The notes under the pieces are model-generated. The model had not been told where the DNA came from. It did no database searches and worked only from the letters and a program-made list of their open reading frames with translations. A program made the position numbers and the translations under genes. Source: Opitutales bacterium (GTDB taxonomy: Bacteria > Verrucomicrobiota > Verrucomicrobiia > Opitutales > UBA953). Taken from it: a DNA stretch of 41,499 nt. The DNA is taken from positions 1 through 41,499 of the forward strand of contig JAFXKI010000001.1 in the NCBI GenBank assembly GCA_017531845.1, read 5' to 3'. Shown in pieces: positions 1-9,172 of this stretch (positions are counted from its first letter, which is position 1; each line of letters starts with the position of its first letter).

Positions 1-1
1 A

Positions 2-232
2 GCACGGGGAAAGCTCGAAAACGCCGAGCTCATTTTGTATTACTCCGGACACGGCGTGCCGAACGACGAAACGCGCACCGCGTACTTGCTCCCGACCGAT
101 GTTTCGCCGGCAAATCTTGACTACGTGAAATCTCTCAACGAAATTTACACGCAACTTGCGCGTTCCCGCGACGCTTTGCCGGGCGATCCTGTTTCGCCGT
201 TTTCAGCATCCGGTCAATGCTCGCTGGGCTGA
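2..232 (+). pseudogene. Caspase-like (peptidase C14) fragment, cut at both ends
   Basis: The open frame enters from the left edge. It reads a strand ending in Leu-Ile-Leu-Tyr-Tyr-Ser-Gly-His-Gly, then Ala-Tyr-Leu-Leu-Pro-Thr-Asp and Ser-Leu-Asn-Glu-Ile-Tyr. This is the segment around the catalytic His of bacterial caspase-like (metacaspase, C14) p20 domains. The homology stops around position 160, just before the strand that should carry the catalytic Cys (family pattern Phe-Leu-Asp-Ala-Cys). From there the frame runs through the antisense of a transposase fragment to a stop at 232. No functional product is expected from this piece. Whether an intact 5' part exists left of the window cannot be seen. 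The family call rests on about 40 residues. Confidence 0.6.
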
Positions 233-584
233 TTTTAAGCAGGTGCTCCCGGACGCTCGCGGGAACGGCAATTCCGTTGTGGTCAAAACTTTCGAGCACG
301 GCAGGAATTATCGTTGTAAGCAGTTTTCCGCAGAGAAAATCGCTTTCGCACCAAACGCGTTTGAGCCAAAACAAGTCCTCTTGCGTGTAGCAGCGTTGAC
401 GCGGTTTCGGCTTTTCTTTCAGCGGGAACGCCTTCGCGCTGAGCAGGCGAATCGCGTATTTGTTCGAGTAATCGCAGGTTTGCGAAAGCTCGGCAATGAG
501 CTCGTGCTTTTGACGCCTGTTTACGCACAGCCGATACTCCCAACGCTTCTTTTTTAAAAACTCTTTTTTTGCAGATTTGCTCAT
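135..584 (-). pseudogene. N-terminal fragment of an IS transposase (integrase-like, DDE type)
   Basis: About 140 residues resemble the N-terminal DNA-binding part of a transposase group recognised by a Lys/Arg-rich start, a helix ending in Asn-Lys-Tyr-Ala-Ile-Arg-Leu-Leu, and a later Ser-Pro-Ala-Ser-Ile-Asp-Arg-Met-Leu. The catalytic DDE domain that should follow is missing. The frame breaks off near 161-168, where caspase-like sequence begins on the other strand. The start at 584 is preferred over the upstream ATG at 605 because an AGAGG ribosome-binding site lies 7 bases before it. The likely IS end is the repeat pair at 616-682. It is a remnant and almost certainly inactive. Confidence 0.6.
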
Positions 585-615
585 CGTAGGACCTCTTTGT
601 CGCATGACTTATTCA

Positions 616-682
616 GTGCACTTTTTCATGAGGCATCCAACTAATTTTACAAAGAACCTTCGGTGCACTTTATGATGAGGCA
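616..682. repeat. Pair of 20-bp direct repeats at the probable IS terminus
   Basis: Two 20-base copies, 616-635 and 663-682, share GTGCACTTT-N-T-N-ATGAGGCA and differ at only 2 positions. They lie upstream of the truncated transposase. Repeated subterminal boxes here usually bind the transposase, so the element end is probably near 682. This interpretation is inferred from position. Confidence 0.5.
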
Positions 683-696
683 ACGCGTTCCTCTGT

Positions 697-735
697 GCGG
701 GAACGAAAAAAGGCTTTTCAGGCGGGCGTTCCTGC
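697..735. repeat. Inverted pair of the window-wide box upstream of pckG
   Basis: GCGGGAACG at 697-705 faces CGTTCCTGC at 727-735, with one mismatch between arms and a 21-base loop. No T-run follows, so it is not an obvious terminator. It lies between the IS remnant and pckG, in the probable leader or promoter region of pckG. No clear promoter could be assigned in 683-788. Confidence 0.35.
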
Positions 736-788
736 ATTAGATTCAACGGAGCATTTTCAAAGCATTTTAATTCTACAGCATTAGAACT

Positions 789-2606
789 ATGGAAGTACCT
801 ACAACCAACCAAAAACTCATCAACTGGGTGAATGAATTCGTTGCCCTCTGCAAACCTGCAAAGGTTCACTGGTGCGACGGTAGCAAGGAAGAAGCCGACA
901 AGCTCTTCGGAGAAATGGTCGCCAGCGGTATGGCGATTAAGCTCAACGAAGAAAAACGTCCAGGCTGCTACCTTTATCGTTCCGACCCGCGCGACGTTGC
1001 TCGCGTTGAAAAGCGCACCCTCATCTGCTCGAAGGAAAAGGAAAATGCCGGACCGACGAACAACTGGGAAGATCCGGTTGTGATGAAGGAAAAAATGCGT
1101 GCCCTTTACGACGGCTGTATGGAAGGCCGCACGATGTATGTCATCCCGTTTGCGATGGGCCCGCTCGGCTCCCCGATCGCGCAATACGGCGTTGAAATCA
1201 CGGACTCCCCGTATGTCGTTGTCTCGATGCGCATCATGGCTCGCGTCACGACGGAAGTTCTCCGCTACATTGAAAAGGACGACTTCTTCGTTCCCTGCGT
1301 CCACTCCGTCGGTATGCCGCTCAAACCGGGCGTCGAAGACGTGAAATGGCCGTGCAATCCGGACAACACCTACATTGTCCACTTCCCGGAAGAAAGCACG
1401 ATTTGGTCTTTCGGCTCCGGCTACGGAGGAAATGCGCTCCTCGGCAAAAAGTGCTTCGCGCTCCGCATCGCTTCGAACCTCGCCCGCAAGCAGGGCTGGC
1501 TCGCTGAGCACATGCTCATTCTCGGTGTCAAAACTCCGGAAGGCAAAAAACACTATGTTACGGCTGCGTTCCCGTCGGCTTGCGGTAAGACGAACTTTGC
1601 GATGCTTATCCCGCCGAAAGAACTCCGTGAAAAAGGCTGGGAAATCACCTGCGTCGGCGACGACATTGCATGGATCAAGCCGGACGCTACCGGTCAGCTC
1701 CGCGCCATCAATCCGGAAAACGGCTTCTTCGGCGTTGCTCCGGGAACGGCTATGGATACGAACCCGAACGCGCTCCTTTCCTGCTCGAAAAACACCATCT
1801 TCACGAACGTCGCTCTTACCGACGACGGCGATATCTGGTGGGAAGGCATGACCAAGGAACCGCCGGCACACCTCATCGACTGGCAGGGCAACGACTGGAC
1901 GCCCGACATGATCGACGAAAAGACCGGAAAGCGCAAACTCTCCTCGCACCCGAACTCCCGCTTCGCGGCTCCGGCAGCTAACTGCCCGTGCATCGACCCG
2001 GATTGGCAGAGCGCGGAAGGCGTTCCCGTCGACGTGTTCGTTTACGGCGGTCGCCGCATGAACGACATTCCGCTCGTATTCCAAGCGCACAACTGGGCAC
2101 ACGGTGTTTATCTCGGCGCCACGGTCGGTTCCGAACAAACGGCTGCTGCTGAAGGTCAGGTCGGCGCTCTCCGCCGCGACCCGTTCGCGATGCTTCCGTT
2201 CTGCGGCTACCACATGGGCGACTACTTCGCGCACTACTTGTCCATGGCGAAAATCGCCAAGACGCCGGCAGTCTTCCACGTCAATTGGTTCCGCAAAACG
2301 CCGGAAGGCAAGTTCATGTGGCCGGGCTACGGCGACAATGCTCGCGTTCTCGCGTGGATGATCGGCCGCGTCGAAGGCACGGCTTCCGCTAAGGATTCGC
2401 CGTTCGGCTACATTCCGTCCTACGAAGATATGGACTTCACGGGTCTTGACTTCTCCAAGGAAGAATTCGACGCCGTCATGGCTATCGACGCCAACCGCGT
2501 CAAGGAACTCGCCGAAGCCAACACCGATTATCTCGCAAACACGATCGGTCACGCTTCGCCGGAACTCCTCGCGGTTTCCGACGACATCATCGCGCGTTGC
2601 AAATAA
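789..2606 (+). CDS. pckG: Phosphoenolpyruvate carboxykinase (GTP)
   Basis: This 605-residue enzyme interconverts oxaloacetate plus GTP with PEP, CO2 and GDP in the cytosol. It may serve gluconeogenesis or, in fermenters, anaplerotic CO2 fixation. The GTP-type family is clear from full-length similarity: the substrate segment Pro-Glu-Glu-Ser-Thr near 200, Gly-Tyr-Gly-Gly-Asn near 211-215, the kinase P-loop Phe-Pro-Ser-Ala-Cys-Gly-Lys-Thr-Asn at 261-269 including the mobile-loop Cys, and the metal site Gly-Asp-Asp-Ile-Ala-Trp at 290-295. Length matches the family (about 600). The start has no clear Shine-Dalgarno sequence but fits the conserved N-terminus. It is monocistronic, closed by a hairpin terminator. 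Four CGGGAACG-type boxes lie inside it. Confidence 0.97.
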   Translation: MEVPTTNQKLINWVNEFVALCKPAKVHWCDGSKEEADKLFGEMVASGMAIKLNEEKRPGCYLYRSDPRDVARVEKRTLICSKEKENAGPTNNWEDPVVMKEKMRALYDGCMEGRTMYVIPFAMGPLGSPIAQYGVEITDSPYVVVSMRIMARVTTEVLRYIEKDDFFVPCVHSVGMPLKPGVEDVKWPCNPDNTYIVHFPEESTIWSFGSGYGGNALLGKKCFALRIASNLARKQGWLAEHMLILGVKTPEGKKHYVTAAFPSACGKTNFAMLIPPKELREKGWEITCVGDDIAWIKPDATGQLRAINPENGFFGVAPGTAMDTNPNALLSCSKNTIFTNVALTDDGDIWWEGMTKEPPAHLIDWQGNDWTPDMIDEKTGKRKLSSHPNSRFAAPAANCPCIDPDWQSAEGVPVDVFVYGGRRMNDIPLVFQAHNWAHGVYLGATVGSEQTAAAEGQVGALRRDPFAMLPFCGYHMGDYFAHYLSMAKIAKTPAVFHVNWFRKTPEGKFMWPGYGDNARVLAWMIGRVEGTASAKDSPFGYIPSYEDMDFTGLDFSKEEFDAVMAIDANRVKELAEANTDYLANTIGHASPELLAVSDDIIARCK

Positions 2607-2636
2607 GAAAAGCTTAAAAACTAAAGCTTAAAAAAA

Positions 2637-2672
2637 GGTCGCGTTCCCGCAAGGGTGCGCGATCTTTTTTTT
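2637..2672 (+). terminator. Rho-independent terminator of pckG
   Basis: A GGTCGCG arm and a CGCGATC arm enclose a short loop and are followed by eight T residues. The left side contains a CGTTCCCG box. Confidence 0.75.
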
Positions 2673-2727
2673 ATCGGAGGGGCAGATTTTACGTTCCCGA
2701 AAACGCCGTGAGTTTTCCACAAAAAGA

Positions 2728-2757
2728 TTGTCGTTTACGGCGAAACGTGCGTATAAT
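2728..2757 (+). promoter_or_regulatory. Putative sigma-70 type promoter of the glycosyltransferase gene
   Basis: A perfect TATAAT at 2752-2757 is preceded, with 18-base spacing, by TTGTCG at 2728-2733 (4 of 6 matches to the -35 consensus). The start codon at 2806 lies 48 bases further on. Confidence 0.5.
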
Positions 2758-2805
2758 CCTGCGTATTAGATTTAAATTCCTCTCAGCGATTTTCCTCCAA
2801 TTTCC

Positions 2806-4092
2806 ATGATAGAAAGTGCCCAATCCGTTTCCTCTTCCGGAGAGCTTGTCTTTGTTGCCGTTAACATGGCGCTGGGCATCATTTTTCTGGTCTGCTACCT
2901 CTACCAGTTTTTTTACATCGCTGTCCCGTTTTTTCTGAAAGACAAAGCGCATAAGCCGGCAGTCCCGCATCGCTTTGCCGTACTGATCTCCGCCCGCAAC
3001 GAAGAAAATGTTTTACCGCTTTTGCTGGAAAGCCTGAACAAGCAAACCTACGCGCGGGAAAATTTTACGGTTTTTGTCGTCGCCGATAACTGCACGGATA
3101 AAACCGCCGCCGTTGCCAAGGAAAACGGAGCCGTTGTTTACGAACGTTTCAACAAAGAAAAAGTCGGCAAAGGTTATGCGCTTGAATTTCTTTATGAAAA
3201 AATCGTCGCCGATTACGGGGACGCGCATTTCGACGCTTATACGGTTTTTGATGCGGACAATGTGCTCGACCCGCACTACATCGAAGAAATCAACAAAACC
3301 TTTTCCGACGGCTATGAAGTCATCACCAGCTACCGTAATTCCAAAAACTACGGGGACAACTGGATCAGTGCCGGCTACGCTCTTTGGTTTTTACGCGAAA
3401 GCGAATATCTGAACCACGCCCGCATGTTGCTCGGTACAAGCTGCGCGGTTTCGGGAACGGGCTTTACATTTGCATCGAAAATCATGCGGGAAGTCGGCGG
3501 ATGGAAGTTTTTCCTGCTCACGGAAGATATTGAATTTACCGTCTACAATGTCGTAAAGGGACGAAAAATCGGCTACGCGCCCAAGGCGGAGCTTTACGAC
3601 GAACAACCGGTTACGTTCGCCCAATCCTGGAAGCAGCGCCTGCGCTGGGCAAAAGGCTACATTCAGGTTTGGGGAAAATACGGAAACAGCCTGCTGAAAA
3701 ATATTTTCTCGGAAAAATTCACGTCCTGCTACGACATGACGATGACGATTATGCCCGCGCTCGTTATCAGCATTCTGACACTTTTAAATTGCCTCGTCTG
3801 TGTCATTGTCGGGCTCGCTCTCGGCTGGGAACTGAGCCGCATCGGCATGAGCCTTTTCGGTGCGTTTTGGGGCATTTACTCCACGCTTTGGCTTATCGGC
3901 GCGATTACAACCGTCACACAATGGAAAAAAATCCACTGCCACTGGTTTAAGAAAATTTTCTACGCGTTCACGTTCCCGCTGTTCATGCTGACGTATTTGC
4001 CGATTTCCATCACGGCGATTTTCAAAAAAGTGGAATGGACGCCGATTGCCCACAACCGCGTGCGCACACTCGACGAAATCACGGGAAAGTAA
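2806..4092 (+). CDS. Membrane-bound family 2 glycosyltransferase (polysaccharide synthase-like)
   Basis: A 428-residue processive-type GT2. One membrane helix (about 14-43) precedes the catalytic domain, and three to four hydrophobic segments follow after about residue 310. Catalytic landmarks: Asp-Asn-Cys-Thr-Asp near 94-98, Asp-Ala-Asp-Asn (DxD) at 149-152, Thr-Glu-Asp-Ile-Glu at 239-243 as the general-base region, and Gln-Arg-Leu-Arg-Trp at 277-281, the QxxRW motif of cellulose/hyaluronan/poly-GlcNAc synthases. It probably polymerises or adds UDP-sugars at the cytoplasmic membrane. The sugar cannot be told from sequence. It stands alone between pckG and the phosphofructokinase gene with its own promoter. 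No PilZ domain or partner subunit is visible. Confidence 0.88.
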   Translation: MIESAQSVSSSGELVFVAVNMALGIIFLVCYLYQFFYIAVPFFLKDKAHKPAVPHRFAVLISARNEENVLPLLLESLNKQTYARENFTVFVVADNCTDKTAAVAKENGAVVYERFNKEKVGKGYALEFLYEKIVADYGDAHFDAYTVFDADNVLDPHYIEEINKTFSDGYEVITSYRNSKNYGDNWISAGYALWFLRESEYLNHARMLLGTSCAVSGTGFTFASKIMREVGGWKFFLLTEDIEFTVYNVVKGRKIGYAPKAELYDEQPVTFAQSWKQRLRWAKGYIQVWGKYGNSLLKNIFSEKFTSCYDMTMTIMPALVISILTLLNCLVCVIVGLALGWELSRIGMSLFGAFWGIYSTLWLIGAITTVTQWKKIHCHWFKKIFYAFTFPLFMLTYLPISITAIFKKVEWTPIAHNRVRTLDEITGK

Positions 4093-4207
4093 GGATGCGT
4101 TCCCGTTCCCGGTTTTCAAGCCCTTGATTTCTACGGATTTTTTTTCATTCCGCTTGCCAAGTTTTCCGGGGAAGTTATGATTTTTGCCTAAATTTTATCT
4201 TTTGACT

Positions 4208-5425
4208 ATGAAATTGAAAAAAGTTGCAATCCTTACTGCAGGCGGGCTCGCGCCCTGCCTCTCCGCCGCTGTCGGCGGGCTCATCATGCGCTATTCGGAA
4301 ATTGATCCGGAAATCGAAATCATCTGCTATCGCGGCGGCTACAAAGGACTGCTCCTCGGAGACAGCATCAAAATCACGCCGGAAATCCGTGAAAAAGCCT
4401 TTACGTTCCTTCTTTACGGCGGCAGCCCGATCGGCAATTCCCGCGTTAAGCTCACCAACGTTAAAGACTGCGTGAAGCGCGGACTTGTCAAAGAAGGCGA
4501 AGACCCGCAGAAAGTCGCCGCAGATCAACTCGTCAAAGACGGTGTTCAGGTACTTCATACCATCGGCGGAGACGACACCAACACGGCGGCTGCCGACCTC
4601 GCGGCGTTCCTCAAGCAAAACAATTACGATCTGACGGTCATCGGCTTGCCGAAAACGATCGACAACGACGTTTACCCGATTCGCCAATCTCTCGGAGCCT
4701 GGACCGCTGCCGAACAAGGTGCGATTTTCTTCAAAAACATCGTTTCCGAAAATTCCGCGAACCCGCGCATGCTCATTGTTCACGAAGTGATGGGGCGTAA
4801 TTGCGGCTGGCTCACTGCTGCAACCGCGCGCGAATATCGCCGCCGCCTCTATGCGAACGAATTCGTTCCCGAAGTCGGTATTCACCCGAAGAAATATGAC
4901 GTTCACGGCATTTATATTCCCGAAATCGAAATCGATATCGCCCAGGAAGCCAAACGACTCCACGCCGTCATGGATCTTTACGATTGCGTGAACATCTTCA
5001 TCTCCGAAGGTGCCGGCGTCGATGCCATCGTCAAGGAAATGGAAGCCAAGGGCGAAGAAGTGCCGCGCGACGCATTCGGACACGTCAAACTCGACGCCAT
5101 CAATCCGGGTAAATGGTTCGGCAAGCAATTTGCCGAAATGATCGGCGCCGAAAAGGTGCTTGTCCAGAAATCCGGCTACTTTGCGCGCTCCGCTCCCGCC
5201 AATGCGGAAGACCTCACCCTCATCAAAGGCTGCGTCGATCTCGCGGTTGATGCGGCGATGCGCGGGGAAAGCGGCGTTGTCGGGCACGACGAAGCCCACC
5301 AGGATCGCCTTCGCCCGATTGAATTCGAACGCATCAAAGGCGGAAAACCGTTCAATATCGCCCTTCCGTGGTTCCGCAATCTGCTCCGCGAAATCGGACA
5401 ATCCGACCCGCGCCCGGCTCACTAA
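4208..5425 (+). CDS. pfp: 6-phosphofructokinase, probably pyrophosphate-dependent
   Basis: A 405-residue PFK-A superfamily enzyme that phosphorylates fructose 6-phosphate in glycolysis. The phosphoryl-donor motif reads Gly-Gly-Asp-Asp-Thr (120-124). Asp in place of the Gly found in ATP enzymes blocks ATP and marks the PPi-dependent type. Pro-Lys-Thr-Ile-Asp-Asn-Asp at 148-154 supplies the PPi-type Lys and the catalytic Asp. Met-Gly-Arg-Asn-Cys-Gly-Trp is the substrate-binding stretch. The ATG at 4208 is chosen over an upstream TTG at 4184 because Lys-Val-Ala-Ile-Leu-Thr-Ala-Gly-Gly is the family's first strand. The reaction is reversible, so it can also work in gluconeogenesis. It ends at a terminator made of the window-wide box. 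Confidence 0.92.
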   Translation: MKLKKVAILTAGGLAPCLSAAVGGLIMRYSEIDPEIEIICYRGGYKGLLLGDSIKITPEIREKAFTFLLYGGSPIGNSRVKLTNVKDCVKRGLVKEGEDPQKVAADQLVKDGVQVLHTIGGDDTNTAAADLAAFLKQNNYDLTVIGLPKTIDNDVYPIRQSLGAWTAAEQGAIFFKNIVSENSANPRMLIVHEVMGRNCGWLTAATAREYRRRLYANEFVPEVGIHPKKYDVHGIYIPEIEIDIAQEAKRLHAVMDLYDCVNIFISEGAGVDAIVKEMEAKGEEVPRDAFGHVKLDAINPGKWFGKQFAEMIGAEKVLVQKSGYFARSAPANAEDLTLIKGCVDLAVDAAMRGESGVVGHDEAHQDRLRPIEFERIKGGKPFNIALPWFRNLLREIGQSDPRPAH

Positions 5426-5445
5426 TTCATTGAAAAAAACCGGAT

Positions 5446-5490
5446 AAAAAAGCGTTCCCGTGATCTCTCTCGCGGGAATGCTTTTTTTTT
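5446..5490 (+). terminator. Terminator after the phosphofructokinase gene, box-derived stem
   Basis: AAGCGTTCCCG and CGGGAATGCTT form a stem (one G-T pair) with a loop of about 13 bases, then nine T residues. One arm is an exact CGTTCCCG box and the other a one-base variant. Confidence 0.8.
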
Positions 5491-5537
5491 GAAAAAGGCT
5501 TTGCGTTCCCGACGCTAAAATCAAAAAATTCTAAGCG

Positions 5538-7604
5538 ATGTCGGACGGCGTTTTCACAAGCGGCGAAAAGCCTTTCAAACTCTCATCGGAATTTAAACCG
5601 ACGGGTGATCAGCCGCAGGCAATCGACCTCATCGCCCGAAGCGTCGAGCGCGGGAACAAATATCAGACACTGCTCGGCGTAACCGGCTCCGGAAAAACTT
5701 TCACGATGGCGAACATCATCGAGCGCGTTCAACGCCCGACACTCATCATTTCGCACAACAAAACGCTCGCCGCCCAGCTTTATTCCGAGTTCAAACACTT
5801 TTTCCCCGACAACGCCGTCGAATATTTCATCAGTTACTACGATTATTATCAGCCGGAAGCCTACGTTCCCGCGACGGATACTTATATCGAAAAAGATTCC
5901 GCGATTAACGATGACATTGAGCGGCTACGCATCGCGGCAAGCTCGGCGTTGCTTTCGCGACGCGACGTCATCGTCATCGCGTCCGTTTCCTGCATTTACG
6001 GCTTGGGCTCGCCTCAGGATTTTCGCGAAATGATGATTCCGATGCGCGTCGGGATGCGCCTGCGCCGCGACGAATTGCTCGAACGCCTCGTCGCCAACGT
6101 TTACCGCCGCAACGACATTGAGCTGGAGCGTTGTTCTTTCCGCGTGCGCGGCGACACCGTCGATGTTTTTCCCGCGTATATGGAAACTGCGATACGCATC
6201 ACGTTTTTCGACGACGAAGTCGAAAGCATTCGCGAGCTTGATCCGCTCACCGGACGCGCGGGAACAAAGCTGAACCGCTTTGATTTGTATCCGGCAAGTC
6301 AATACATCACGACGCGGGAACGCATCAACGAAGCCATCGGGAAAATTCAAAACGAGCTCGAAGTGCAGGTTGCGAAGTTCGAGCGCGAAGGCAAATTGCT
6401 CGAAGCGCAACGCATCCGTATGCGCACGGAAAACGATATCGAAATGCTCCGCGAAACGGGCTTTTGCTTCGGCATCGAAAACTACTCGATGCACATCGGC
6501 GGACGCACGCCGGAGCAACGCCCGTGGTGCCTGCTGGACTTTTTCCCGAAGGATTTTCTCGTTTTCATCGACGAATCGCACGTTACGCTTCCGCAGATTC
6601 ACGGCATGTCGCACGGCGACCGTTCCCGCAAAAACCGCCTTGTGGAATTCGGATTCCGCCTGCCGAGCGCTGTCGAAAACCGCCCGCTCAAACCGGAGGA
6701 ATTTGACGAAGTCGTTCCGCAAACCGTTTTCGTTTCCGCCACGCCGGCGCCGTTCGAACTGGAAAATTCCGCTGTCGTTGCCGAGCAGATTATCCGTCCG
6801 ACGGGCTTGCTTGATCCCGTCATGGAAGTGCGCCCGATTAAGGGACAAATCGAAGACGTGATTCACGAAACAACGCTCGCGATTGAGCGCGGCGAACGCG
6901 TGCTTGTTACAACGCTCACAAAGCGCATGAGCGAAGATATTTGCGAATTCATGCGGGAACGCGGAATGCGCGCCGAATATTTGCATTCCGACATCGACGC
7001 GATTGAACGCGTGGAGATTTTGCGCCGCCTGCGCCAAGGCGCCTTCGACGTTCTCATCGGCGTCAATTTGCTCCGCGAAGGCTTGGACATTCCGGAAGCC
7101 GCGCTCGTAGCGATTCTCGATGCCGACAAGGAAGGTTTTTTGCGTAGCGAAACCTCGATCATCCAAACGGCGGGACGCGCCGCGCGCCACGAAAACGGAC
7201 GCGTTATTCTTTACGCGGACGTGATGACGCAGTCGCTCGCTCGCGCAATCGCAATTTGCCAACTGCGGCGGGAACGCCAGACGGCTTACAACGCCGAGCA
7301 CGGAATTACGCCGCGCGGCGTGCGTCGCGCCGTGCAGGAAAGCCTGCTTCCGCCGCCGGACGAAGATGCGGGAACGCTGCTGATGGCGGCGGAAGGCGCG
7401 GGCGACGAAGATGTCGCCGCCGTGCTCGCAGAGCTCGAAGAAGAAATGCTCGCCGCTGCCGATCGTCTCGAATTTGAGAAAGCCGCATTGTTGCGCGACC
7501 AAATTGCCCTGCTCAAAAAAGGTGCGGCGGGAACGCCCGCTTCCGCGAAAAAATCCAAACCGTATTTTCCTGCTGTCAAAGCCAAAGCGCGCCGGAGAAA
7601 GTAG
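5538..7604 (+). CDS. uvrB: Excinuclease ABC subunit B
   Basis: A 688-residue damage-verifying helicase of nucleotide excision repair, working with UvrA and UvrC. The Walker A motif Gly-Val-Thr-Gly-Ser-Gly-Lys-Thr is at 47-54. The DNA-clamping beta-hairpin, with Tyr-Tyr-Asp-Tyr-Tyr-Gln-Pro-Glu-Ala-Tyr, is at about 100-109. Asp-Glu-Ser-His (Walker B) is at 345-348, and the helicase C-terminal motifs with Gln-Thr-Ala-Gly-Arg-Ala-Ala-Arg follow near 550. A UVR motif (Leu-Glu-Phe-Glu-Lys-Ala-Ala) near 640 binds UvrC. A basic tail closes the protein. Length is normal for the family. Several boxes lie in the gene and read as Arg-Glu-Arg, Ala-Gly-Thr or Val-Pro in different frames. Confidence 0.98.
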   Translation: MSDGVFTSGEKPFKLSSEFKPTGDQPQAIDLIARSVERGNKYQTLLGVTGSGKTFTMANIIERVQRPTLIISHNKTLAAQLYSEFKHFFPDNAVEYFISYYDYYQPEAYVPATDTYIEKDSAINDDIERLRIAASSALLSRRDVIVIASVSCIYGLGSPQDFREMMIPMRVGMRLRRDELLERLVANVYRRNDIELERCSFRVRGDTVDVFPAYMETAIRITFFDDEVESIRELDPLTGRAGTKLNRFDLYPASQYITTRERINEAIGKIQNELEVQVAKFEREGKLLEAQRIRMRTENDIEMLRETGFCFGIENYSMHIGGRTPEQRPWCLLDFFPKDFLVFIDESHVTLPQIHGMSHGDRSRKNRLVEFGFRLPSAVENRPLKPEEFDEVVPQTVFVSATPAPFELENSAVVAEQIIRPTGLLDPVMEVRPIKGQIEDVIHETTLAIERGERVLVTTLTKRMSEDICEFMRERGMRAEYLHSDIDAIERVEILRRLRQGAFDVLIGVNLLREGLDIPEAALVAILDADKEGFLRSETSIIQTAGRAARHENGRVILYADVMTQSLARAIAICQLRRERQTAYNAEHGITPRGVRRAVQESLLPPPDEDAGTLLMAAEGAGDEDVAAVLAELEEEMLAAADRLEFEKAALLRDQIALLKKGAAGTPASAKKSKPYFPAVKAKARRRK

Positions 7605-7613
7605 GGAAACACA

Positions 7614-7658
7614 CAAAAAAAACGTGCGGGAACGGCTAAATGCTCCCGCACGTTTTTG
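7614..7658. terminator. Bidirectional terminator between uvrB and tig
   Basis: ACGTGCGGGA and TCCCGCACGT form a stem within 7622-7653. It is preceded by a run of A and followed by TTTTT, so it can serve both convergent genes. The left arm contains a CGGGAACG box. Confidence 0.75.
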
Positions 7659-7674
7659 CTGACGATTTTTTAAC

Positions 7675-8988
7675 TTACGCCTGTTTTTCAACCGAAGCTT
7701 CAACGACAATGTCGAGAGCCTTGTTGAAAAGAATGTTCTGCTGAAGTTCCATGAGGCGGGATTGATCTTTCGTCAATTCCTTAACGAATTTTTCGACCGG
7801 CTGACCGCTCATATAAGCTTCCTGAGAAATACGCTTGTTGATGTCGTCCTGCTCAACTTTTACGCCTTCTTTCTTCGCGATGGCATTGAGAAGAAGCTGA
7901 GTTTTGACACGCGTTTTTGCAGCATCCTTCGTGTTTTTCATCAACTCTTCGCGCTGGGCTTCAATTTCTTCAACTTTCACACCTTGGCGGAGTTGCATAT
8001 TCGCATATTCCACAAAGATGTTGTAGCTTTCGCGTTCGAGAGCGCTTTCCGGAAGTTCGAAGTCAACTTTTTCGTTGAGCTTGTTGATGAGCTCTTCACG
8101 CTTCTTGGACGTTGCCATATTTTTTTTGCGGGTTTCAAGCCCTTCGCGAACCTGCTTGTTCAGCTCGTCGGCATCCGCGACATGAAGCGATTTGAAAAAT
8201 TCTTCATTCATTTCCGGAAGCACGCGTTCCCGCACTTCGGCGACGTCCACCGTGTAAACGGCGGTTTTTCCGCGGAGTGCTTCGGCGGAGAAATCTTCCG
8301 GGAACGTTACGGTAACTTCCTTTTTGTCTCCGGCGCTCATCCCGACGAGTGCGGAAACGATTTCTTTAATCGTCGCACCGAAGGTCTCATCCGCTCCGGC
8401 TTCTTCCCACGTTCCCGTCTGCTTGCCGTAGATAGCGGCATCAGGAGCAACTTCCGCAAAGGGTTTTCCGTCGATTGTGCCTTCGTAAGAAAGTTTGACG
8501 TAGTCGCCCTTCTCGGCGGCTTTTTCCACCTTATTAAACTCGGCGCGTTGCGAGCGAAGATTTTTAATCATGTCGGCGATTTCTTCGTCAGAAACAGCGA
8601 GATCACTCTTTTCGACTTCAATGCCCTTGTATTCCGGGAGATCAAACGCGGGAACGACATCAATTTCGAAGCGGATTTCCGCCGGCTGCCCTTCGGTAAT
8701 TTCCGGCTCTTTCACGTCGACAAGCGAATAGACGTTGAGCGATTCGTCGGCACGAACGCTCTTGTAGGCTTCCTGCGTAATGCGCTGAGCAAGTTCCTTT
8801 TGCAAGTCTTTCCCGAATTTTTGCTTCACCACGCTGACGGGAGCTTTCCCCGGGCGAAAGCCGGCAATGCGAGCGTGTGCGGCGTATTCGCCGAGAAGTT
8901 TTTTCTGTTGAGCGTCGATGACGTCTGCGGGAACGTTGACGGTTGCCGCTTTGCGCGTCGCATTGATTTCTTCAATTTTGATGTCCAT
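7675..8988 (-). CDS. tig: Trigger factor (ribosome-associated chaperone and prolyl isomerase)
   Basis: A 437-residue chaperone that binds the ribosomal exit tunnel and shields nascent chains. The N-terminal ribosome-binding domain carries the signature Gly-Phe-Arg-Pro-Gly-Lys-Ala-Pro at 43-50. The FKBP-type isomerase domain spans about 150-245 (Gly-Asp-Tyr-Val-Lys-Leu-Ser-Tyr-Glu-Gly-Thr). The alpha-helical C-terminal arms follow to the end. Size and domain order are standard. The adjacent genes do not include clpP or clpX, the usual partners in other bacteria. It converges on uvrB with a shared terminator. Confidence 0.97.
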   Translation of the reverse strand: MDIKIEEINATRKAATVNVPADVIDAQQKKLLGEYAAHARIAGFRPGKAPVSVVKQKFGKDLQKELAQRITQEAYKSVRADESLNVYSLVDVKEPEITEGQPAEIRFEIDVVPAFDLPEYKGIEVEKSDLAVSDEEIADMIKNLRSQRAEFNKVEKAAEKGDYVKLSYEGTIDGKPFAEVAPDAAIYGKQTGTWEEAGADETFGATIKEIVSALVGMSAGDKKEVTVTFPEDFSAEALRGKTAVYTVDVAEVRERVLPEMNEEFFKSLHVADADELNKQVREGLETRKKNMATSKKREELINKLNEKVDFELPESALERESYNIFVEYANMQLRQGVKVEEIEAQREELMKNTKDAAKTRVKTQLLLNAIAKKEGVKVEQDDINKRISQEAYMSGQPVEKFVKELTKDQSRLMELQQNILFNKALDIVVEASVEKQA

Positions 8989-9097
8989 TGCTATTATCTA
9001 AAAAAAATAAAAATAAGAGTTGGAATGAAACAGATTTCCTCGCGGCGGGTCAAGCCGCCAAATGCGGGATTTACGCACGAGTTTTTGCTCTAAAAAA

Positions 9098-9128
9098 GCG
9101 TTCCCGCAAAATCAATTGACGGGAACGC
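9098..9128 (-). terminator. Terminator of the IdeS-like peptidase gene, made of two boxes
   Basis: GCGTTCCCG at 9098-9106 and CGGGAACGC at 9120-9128 form a perfect 9-bp stem with a 13-base loop. On the minus strand it is followed by TTTTTT. It lies 45 bases after the stop of the minus-strand gene that ends at 9173. Confidence 0.7.
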
Positions 9129-9172
9129 GGCGGAGAAATCCTAAATTGCAGATTTCGAATGAGGCACGTGTT

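Noticed and set aside
609..2552. Long open frame on the minus strand opposite pckG (647 codons)
   Set aside because: It mirrors the codon pattern of pckG, lacks any recognisable domain and is rich in Arg, Val and Phe as expected of an antisense shadow.
5925..7709. Long minus-strand frame opposite uvrB
   Set aside because: Antisense shadow: uvrB is full length and conserved on the other strand, and the frame crosses the uvrB-tig terminator.
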